Source of the DNA: Solirubrobacterales bacterium
GTDB lineage: Bacteria; Actinomycetota; Thermoleophilia; Solirubrobacterales; Solirubrobacteraceae
Length of the DNA stretch: 5,076 nucleotides
NCBI GenBank assembly: GCA_016215085.1
Contig: JACRMD010000031.1
Coordinates: 603-5,678 of the forward strand
Direction: 5' to 3'
The translations under genes were made by a program, and so were the position numbers. The notes beneath the pieces were generated by a model. The model was not told where the DNA came from. It saw nothing but the letters and a program-made list of their open reading frames with translations, and ran no database searches. Shown here piece by piece: positions 1 to 2,861 of this stretch (position 1 is its first letter; each line of letters begins with the position of its first letter).

Positions 1-93
1 CGCCGCGGCGGCCTCGGCCGGCGTGACGCGCGCGAGGCGGGCGCGCGCCGACGCGAGGAGGTCGTGGATCGTCGAGCGGGGCCGCGTCGCCAT
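1..93 (-). CDS. Partial N-terminus of a probable rhodanese-domain protein
   Basis: Only the first 31 codons are in the window; the gene continues past the left edge. The ATG is at 93-91. The peptide begins MATRPRSTIHDLLASARARL and continues ARVTPAEAAAA. A short amphipathic helix followed by an 'R-V-T/S-P-x-E-A' stretch is how many actinobacterial single-domain rhodanese-like (sulfurtransferase) proteins begin, just before the first beta strand of the fold. The catalytic cysteine loop would lie outside the window, so sulfurtransferase activity cannot be judged. The gene starts 11 bases after the stop of the helical-repeat gene on the same strand, with a G-rich stretch (AGGGG) about 9 bases before the ATG, so the two are probably co-transcribed. 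Calling it rhodanese is pattern recognition from a very short stretch; that a coding start exists here is more certain than its family. Confidence 0.55.
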   Translation of the reverse strand, partial: MATRPRSTIHDLLASARARLARVTPAEAAAA

Positions 94-104
94 GGACCGC
101 GCCC

Positions 105-683
105 CTACCCGGAAGGCAGCAGCGGCGACGCGAGGCCGGCCGCCATGCCGCGCGCCGCGGCGAGCCGCTCGAGCATCAGCGCGGTGTCGGCGATGGCCAC
201 GCCGGTGAGGTGCTCGTCGCGCCCCTCGAAGTCCTCCACGATGGCCCGGAGGGCGGCGCCGTAGCGGTCCGCGTCGCGGGCGGCGAGGGCCGCGATCGCG
301 TCGGCCGCCCGGACGAACGCCGGCGAGCCCTCGCGCATGGCCTCCGCCGCGACGGCCGCGCCGGCATCGTCGCCGGACGCCAGCCCGGCGATCGCCAGCA
401 CGTAGCCGGCGGTGGCCGAGTCGGCCTCGGCGACCTGGGCGCGCGCGTAGGACGCGGCCTCGCCCGCGTCGCCGCCGATCACGGCCGCCTTGAGCATCCC
501 GACCAGGCGCCCGAAGCTCCGCGGCGGCGCGAGCTCCCACGACCGCCGGTAGGTCGCCGCCGCCTCGCGGAACAGCGCCGCGGCCGTCGCCTCGTCGCCG
601 TCGAGCAGCGCGCGCTGGGCGCGCGCCTCCTCCGCGACGGCCTCCTGGAGGACGTCGGCGTGCGGGCCCTCGAGCGTCGGCAT
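105..683 (-). CDS. TPR-like helical-repeat protein of unknown function
   Basis: The gene encodes 192 aa, ATG at 683-681, TAG stop at 107-105. The protein is almost entirely alpha-helical and rich in Ala, Glu and Arg. Residues 14-50 (EEARAQRALLDGDEATAAAL, then FREAAATYRRSWELAP) have the A-x-x-L-x-x-G-D/N and A-x-x-x-Y spacing of a tetratricopeptide-like helix pair. Two more pairs follow at about 57-90 and 92-118, and a C-terminal helical part at about 122-180 contains 'EGRDEHLTGVAIADTALMLE'. There is no signal peptide, membrane segment or catalytic motif, so it is probably a cytoplasmic scaffold or adaptor. It lies immediately upstream of the probable rhodanese gene (11-base gap) and is probably the first gene of that operon. 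The start is supported by a TAnnnT box 7 bases upstream, which would give a leaderless or nearly leaderless message; there is no Shine-Dalgarno sequence. I do not recognise a named family, and no function is assigned. Confidence 0.82.
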   Translation of the reverse strand: MPTLEGPHADVLQEAVAEEARAQRALLDGDEATAAALFREAAATYRRSWELAPPRSFGRLVGMLKAAVIGGDAGEAASYARAQVAEADSATAGYVLAIAGLASGDDAGAAVAAEAMREGSPAFVRAADAIAALAARDADRYGAALRAIVEDFEGRDEHLTGVAIADTALMLERLAAARGMAAGLASPLLPSG

Positions 684-689
684 GGCGCG

Positions 690-695
690 ACGCTA
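690..695 (-). promoter_or_regulatory. Candidate -10 box of a leaderless promoter for the helical-repeat gene
   Basis: On the minus strand the sequence reads TAGCGT, matching TAnnnT, with its last base 6 bases before the ATG at 683. Transcription would therefore begin at or very near the start codon. No purine-rich ribosome site precedes this ATG, which fits leaderless expression, common in actinobacteria. The spaced -35 position (713-718, minus GTGCGA) is a poor match and lies inside the 706-719 palindrome. Confidence 0.3.
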
Positions 696-705
696 CCCGA
701 CCGGT

Positions 706-719
706 TGTGCGATCGCACA
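706..719. promoter_or_regulatory. Perfect 14-base palindrome, candidate operator
   Basis: TGTGCGATCGCACA is a perfect inverted repeat with no spacer. It lies in the 147-base divergent region, 22 bases before the start codon of the minus-strand helical-repeat gene and 111 bases before the hydrolase ATG. It covers the expected -35 position of the minus-strand promoter, where a repressor could act. TGTG/CACA ends are seen in sites of several helix-turn-helix families, so the binding protein cannot be named. The rest of 684-830 shows only weak promoter matches. Confidence 0.35.
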
Positions 720-774
720 GCGCGCCCCCGCGAAGATGTTGCGCGCGGCCGAGGCCCGTGCACACCCGTCGCAG

Positions 775-780
775 TACGTT
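775..780 (+). promoter_or_regulatory. Weak candidate -10 box for the secreted hydrolase gene
   Basis: TACGTT matches TAnnnT and would place transcription start near 787, giving a leader of about 44 bases containing the strong ribosome site at 809-820. No TTGAC-like -35 box is found 16-18 bases upstream (that stretch is GAGGCCC), so the promoter may be extended, activator-dependent or elsewhere. Confidence 0.2.
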
Positions 781-808
781 CGCGCGGCGGGCAGCGCGCC
801 GACCCTTC

Positions 809-820
809 GGAGGAGGAGGT
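809..820 (+). promoter_or_regulatory. Strong ribosome binding site setting the hydrolase start
   Basis: GGAGGAGGAGGT is a repeated, near-perfect Shine-Dalgarno match ending 10 bases before the ATG at 831. It decides the start in favour of 831 over upstream in-frame ATGs (the frame is open from 210), and that choice also puts a clean signal peptide at the N-terminus. Confidence 0.8.
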
Positions 821-830
821 CCACCCCACC

Positions 831-1607
831 ATGCACCGCACCCTGAAGCGGCTGCTGCCCCTTGCCGTCGTCGCGCTCGTCCTGGGCGCGTTCGCCGGCT
901 CCGCGTCCGCGGTCAAGTACGTCGCGCTGGGCGACTCGTACTCGTCGGGCACCGGCACCAACTCGTACACGTTGAGCTCGTCCTGCCTGCGCAGCGTCTA
1001 CGCGTACCCGTACCTCGTCGCCACCGCGCGCGGCGACGCGCTGACGTTCGCCGCCTGCAGCGGCGCCACGACGACCGACGTGATGAACAACCAGATCAGC
1101 TCGGTCACGTCCGACACCGGCATCGTCACCATCACCATCGGCGGCAACGACGTCGGGTTCTCCAACCTGATCGTGTCGTGCACGACGCTGGGCTGCGGCT
1201 CGGCGATCGACAGCGCCACGTCCCAGATCCAGAACACGCTGCCCGGCAAGCTCAACACGGTCTACAGCGCGATCAAGAGCCGGGCGCCCTCGGCCAAGAT
1301 CATCGTGCTGGGCTACCCGCGCATGTTCAGCAGCTCGAGCTGCTGGGGCACGACCGGCATCGACTCGAGCGAGCGCACGCGCCTCAACGCGCTGGCCGAC
1401 CTGCTCGACCAGACGATCGCCGGGCGCGCCGCGGCGTACGGGCTGACCTACAAGAGCGCCATCGGCGCGTTCACCGGGCACGCGGTCTGCTCCAGCAGCG
1501 CGTGGCTCAACGGTCTGAACATCTTCAACACGACCGAGAGCTACCACCCGAACCGCTCGGGCCACAGCAGCGGCTACGCGCCGCTGGTGCGCGCCGTCAC
1601 GGGCTGA
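831..1607 (+). CDS. Secreted SGNH/GDSL-family esterase or lipase
   Basis: The gene encodes 258 aa. Residues 1-27 form a Sec signal peptide: basic start (HRTLKR), a hydrophobic core, and an ASA cleavage site before VKY, leaving a mature exported enzyme of about 231 aa, close to Streptomyces relatives. Block I is GDSYSSG with nucleophile Ser36. Block II is ACSGAT with Gly78, and block III is GGND (104-107) with Asn106; these two complete the oxyanion hole. Block V is ESYHPNRSGH with His239 as the base. The residue three before the histidine is Glu236, where many SGNH enzymes have Asp, so the catalytic unit may be a Ser-His dyad, as in some Streptomyces members. Six cysteines (52, 76, 117, 122, 171, 220) fit three disulfides of the kind known in actinomycete SGNH lipases and phospholipases. 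It probably hydrolyses carboxylic esters or lipids outside the cell; the exact substrate cannot be read from sequence. The region has more A+T, Ser, Thr and Asn than its neighbours, as is usual for a secreted protein. Its last 11 bases overlap the convergent regulator gene. Confidence 0.95.
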   Translation: MHRTLKRLLPLAVVALVLGAFAGSASAVKYVALGDSYSSGTGTNSYTLSSSCLRSVYAYPYLVATARGDALTFAACSGATTTDVMNNQISSVTSDTGIVTITIGGNDVGFSNLIVSCTTLGCGSAIDSATSQIQNTLPGKLNTVYSAIKSRAPSAKIIVLGYPRMFSSSSCWGTTGIDSSERTRLNALADLLDQTIAGRAAAYGLTYKSAIGAFTGHAVCSSSAWLNGLNIFNTTESYHPNRSGHSSGYAPLVRAVTG

Positions 1608-2769
1608 GCCGCCTGGCGCGCAGCGCCAGCTCCAGCTGCAGGCGTCCCTCGGCCGTGCCCAGGCGCGGACCGAGGAGCGCCCGCAGCTGCGTGACGCGGT
1701 AGCGCACGGTCTGGACGTGCACGTGCAGCGCGTCGGCGACCGGGCGCACCTCGCCCTGGTGCTCGAGCCAGGCCGCCAGCGTCGCGAGCAGCCGCTCGCG
1801 GGCGGGCTCGGCCAGGCCGTCCAGGGGCCCGAGCACCTCGCCGGCCAGGCCGCCGGCGAGGACGGGGTCCTGCAGGAGCAGCAGGTCGACGCGGTGCTCG
1901 TCGACGAGCACCAGCCCGCCGGCGTCCGGCTCCAGCGCGCGCGCGAGCCGCGCCAGCCGCGCGCTCTCGGCCGCGTCGCGCAGCTCGACCGTCGGCCCGA
2001 GTGCCGCGCGCACCTCGGCGAAGGACGCGCGCAGCGCCTCGCGGCGGCCGGGCGCGCCCGGGTCCGGGACGACGCCGTAGCCGACGCCGTCGACGCGGGC
2101 GACCAGCGCGTCGGCCGGCAGCCGCGCCGCGACCCGCGCCGCGCGCTCGCCCCCGAAGGCCAGCACCGCGACCCAGGCCGGCAGCCGCCACCCGGCCTCC
2201 TCGGCCAGCCGCGCGACGTCGGGCCCGGCGGAGCGGCGCAGCAGCGCCTCGACCAGCCGGCGCCGCGTGTCCTGGCGCTCCTCGAGGCGGACCTCGCCCT
2301 CGTAGGTGTAGCCCTCGATCGTCGCCGCGGCCATGTCGTCGATGTGGGCGAACACCGCCGAGGCGAGCACGTACACCGTCCGCGGCGGCAGCCCGGCGGC
2401 CTCGGCGATCTCGGCGATCCCGCGCCACGCCGCCTGCGCCGCCACGCGGTAGGCGGTGAGCACGTGGTCCAGCGGGCGGCCGGCGCGCAGCTCGCCGCGG
2501 CCGAAGTCGAAGTAGACGTCGCGGCCGCGCAGCGGCGCGCCGTCGGACGACGACAGCCGCTCGAGGAAGTCGCGCAGGCCCTGCTCGATCCCCTGCGCGA
2601 GCGTCCGCGTCCCGTCCAGCCACTCCTGGAAGGGCGGCACCGCCGCGCTGACGGTGGCGAGCACGTCGCTGGTCAGCCGCGCGCTGGCCGGGCGCAGGGC
2701 GTCGGCGACCGGCGCCCCGAGCTCCACCCAGGGACTGCGACCCAGCTCGACCTCGCCATGCACCGCCAT
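1597..2769 (-). CDS. PucR-family transcriptional regulator (C-terminal helix-turn-helix)
   Basis: With the ATG at 2769-2767 the product is 390 aa. The C-terminal part (about 326-387) is the PucR-type helix-turn-helix: LLATLAAWLEHQGEVRPVAD, then a recognition helix in HVHVQTVRYRVTQLRALLG (349-367), followed by the terminal LQLELALRARRL helix. Residues about 35-175 are helical and contain GRPLDHVLTAYRVAAQAAW (97-115), resembling the RsbRD-type N-terminal sensory domain often paired with this DNA-binding domain. Residues about 195-275 look like the degenerate GGDEF-like middle domain of the family. It is probably a cytoplasmic, ligand-responsive DNA-binding regulator; the ligand is unknown. The in-frame GTG at 2817 would add 16 residues but has no ribosome site, while 2769 has a strong one. 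The gene is divergent from the SNF2 helicase across 92 bases that hold two palindromes, and convergent with the hydrolase, with an 11-base overlap at the stops. Autoregulation or control of the helicase is inferred from position only. Confidence 0.9.
   Translation of the reverse strand: MAVHGEVELGRSPWVELGAPVADALRPASARLTSDVLATVSAAVPPFQEWLDGTRTLAQGIEQGLRDFLERLSSSDGAPLRGRDVYFDFGRGELRAGRPLDHVLTAYRVAAQAAWRGIAEIAEAAGLPPRTVYVLASAVFAHIDDMAAATIEGYTYEGEVRLEERQDTRRRLVEALLRRSAGPDVARLAEEAGWRLPAWVAVLAFGGERAARVAARLPADALVARVDGVGYGVVPDPGAPGRREALRASFAEVRAALGPTVELRDAAESARLARLARALEPDAGGLVLVDEHRVDLLLLQDPVLAGGLAGEVLGPLDGLAEPARERLLATLAAWLEHQGEVRPVADALHVHVQTVRYRVTQLRALLGPRLGTAEGRLQLELALRARRLSP
1613..1629 (+). terminator. 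Hairpin just after the hydrolase stop, possible U-less terminator
   Basis: CTGGCGC-GCA-GCGCCAG is a perfect 7-base-pair stem with a 3-base loop, starting 5 bases after the hydrolase stop codon. It has no T-run after it, so it is not a canonical intrinsic terminator, although U-poor hairpins are proposed to act as terminators in high-GC actinobacteria. It lies entirely within the last codons of the opposing regulator gene, so it may instead be a chance result of GC-rich coding sequence. Confidence 0.3.
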
Positions 2770-2773
2770 CTCG

Positions 2774-2782
2774 CCCTCCCCC
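2774..2782 (-). promoter_or_regulatory. Ribosome binding site deciding the regulator start
   Basis: On the minus strand GGGGGAGGG, containing GGAGG, precedes the ATG at 2769 with about 5 bases between GGAGG and the start codon. The alternative GTG at 2817 is preceded by GGACTCCAGAGTCCG with no usable ribosome site. Confidence 0.7.
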
Positions 2783-2804
2783 GAAGGCGCTTGGACCCGT
2801 GCCG

Positions 2805-2833
2805 ACCGTACCCGCACCGGACTCTGGAGTCCA
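2805..2833 (-). promoter_or_regulatory. Candidate sigma-70-type promoter of the regulator gene
   Basis: Reading the minus strand, TGGACT (2833-2828; 4 of 6 matches to TTGACA) is followed after exactly 17 bases by TACGGT (2810-2805; TAnnnT). Transcription would start near 2798, giving a leader of about 29 bases that includes the ribosome site. The -35 box overlaps the inverted repeat at 2819-2832, a layout that would allow autorepression. Confidence 0.4.
2819..2832. promoter_or_regulatory. Inverted repeat with 6-base arms, candidate operator
   Basis: GGACTC-TG-GAGTCC has perfect 6-base arms and a 2-base centre. It lies in the divergent regulator/helicase region, overlaps the candidate -35 box of the regulator promoter, and is 29 bases before the helicase ATG. 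It could be a dimer-binding site for the adjacent PucR-type protein; this rests on position only. Confidence 0.35.
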
Positions 2834-2845
2834 CCTGCGCGCCGC

Positions 2846-2851
2846 TACCGT
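2846..2851 (+). promoter_or_regulatory. Candidate -10 box of a near-leaderless helicase promoter
   Basis: TACCGT matches TAnnnT and ends 10 bases before the ATG at 2862, so the message would carry only a few untranslated bases. No Shine-Dalgarno sequence precedes that ATG. The -35 position is a poor match and falls in the 2819-2832 inverted repeat. Confidence 0.28.
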
Positions 2852-2858
2852 GCACGGT
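2847..2858. promoter_or_regulatory. Perfect 12-base palindrome over the helicase promoter
   Basis: ACCGTGCACGGT is its own reverse complement. It overlaps the candidate -10 box and the likely transcription start of the helicase, ending 3 bases before the ATG. Its sequence differs from the 2819-2832 repeat, so the two need not bind the same protein. It could be an operator, or a chance palindrome in GC-rich DNA. Confidence 0.3.
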
Positions 2859-2861
2859 TCG

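Noticed and set aside
709..716. GCGATCGC octamer, identical to the cyanobacterial HIP1 element
   Set aside because: One occurrence in a high-GC genome of actinobacterial style; it is better explained as the centre of the 14-base palindrome.
210..830. N-terminal extension of the hydrolase frame back to 210
   Set aside because: It would run antisense through the helical-repeat gene and bury the signal peptide. The strong ribosome site at 809-820 sets the start at 831.
2770..2817. GTG start at 2817 for the regulator, adding 16 residues
   Set aside because: It has no ribosome site, would place the candidate -10 box inside the coding sequence, and adds no conserved sequence; 2769 has a strong ribosome site.
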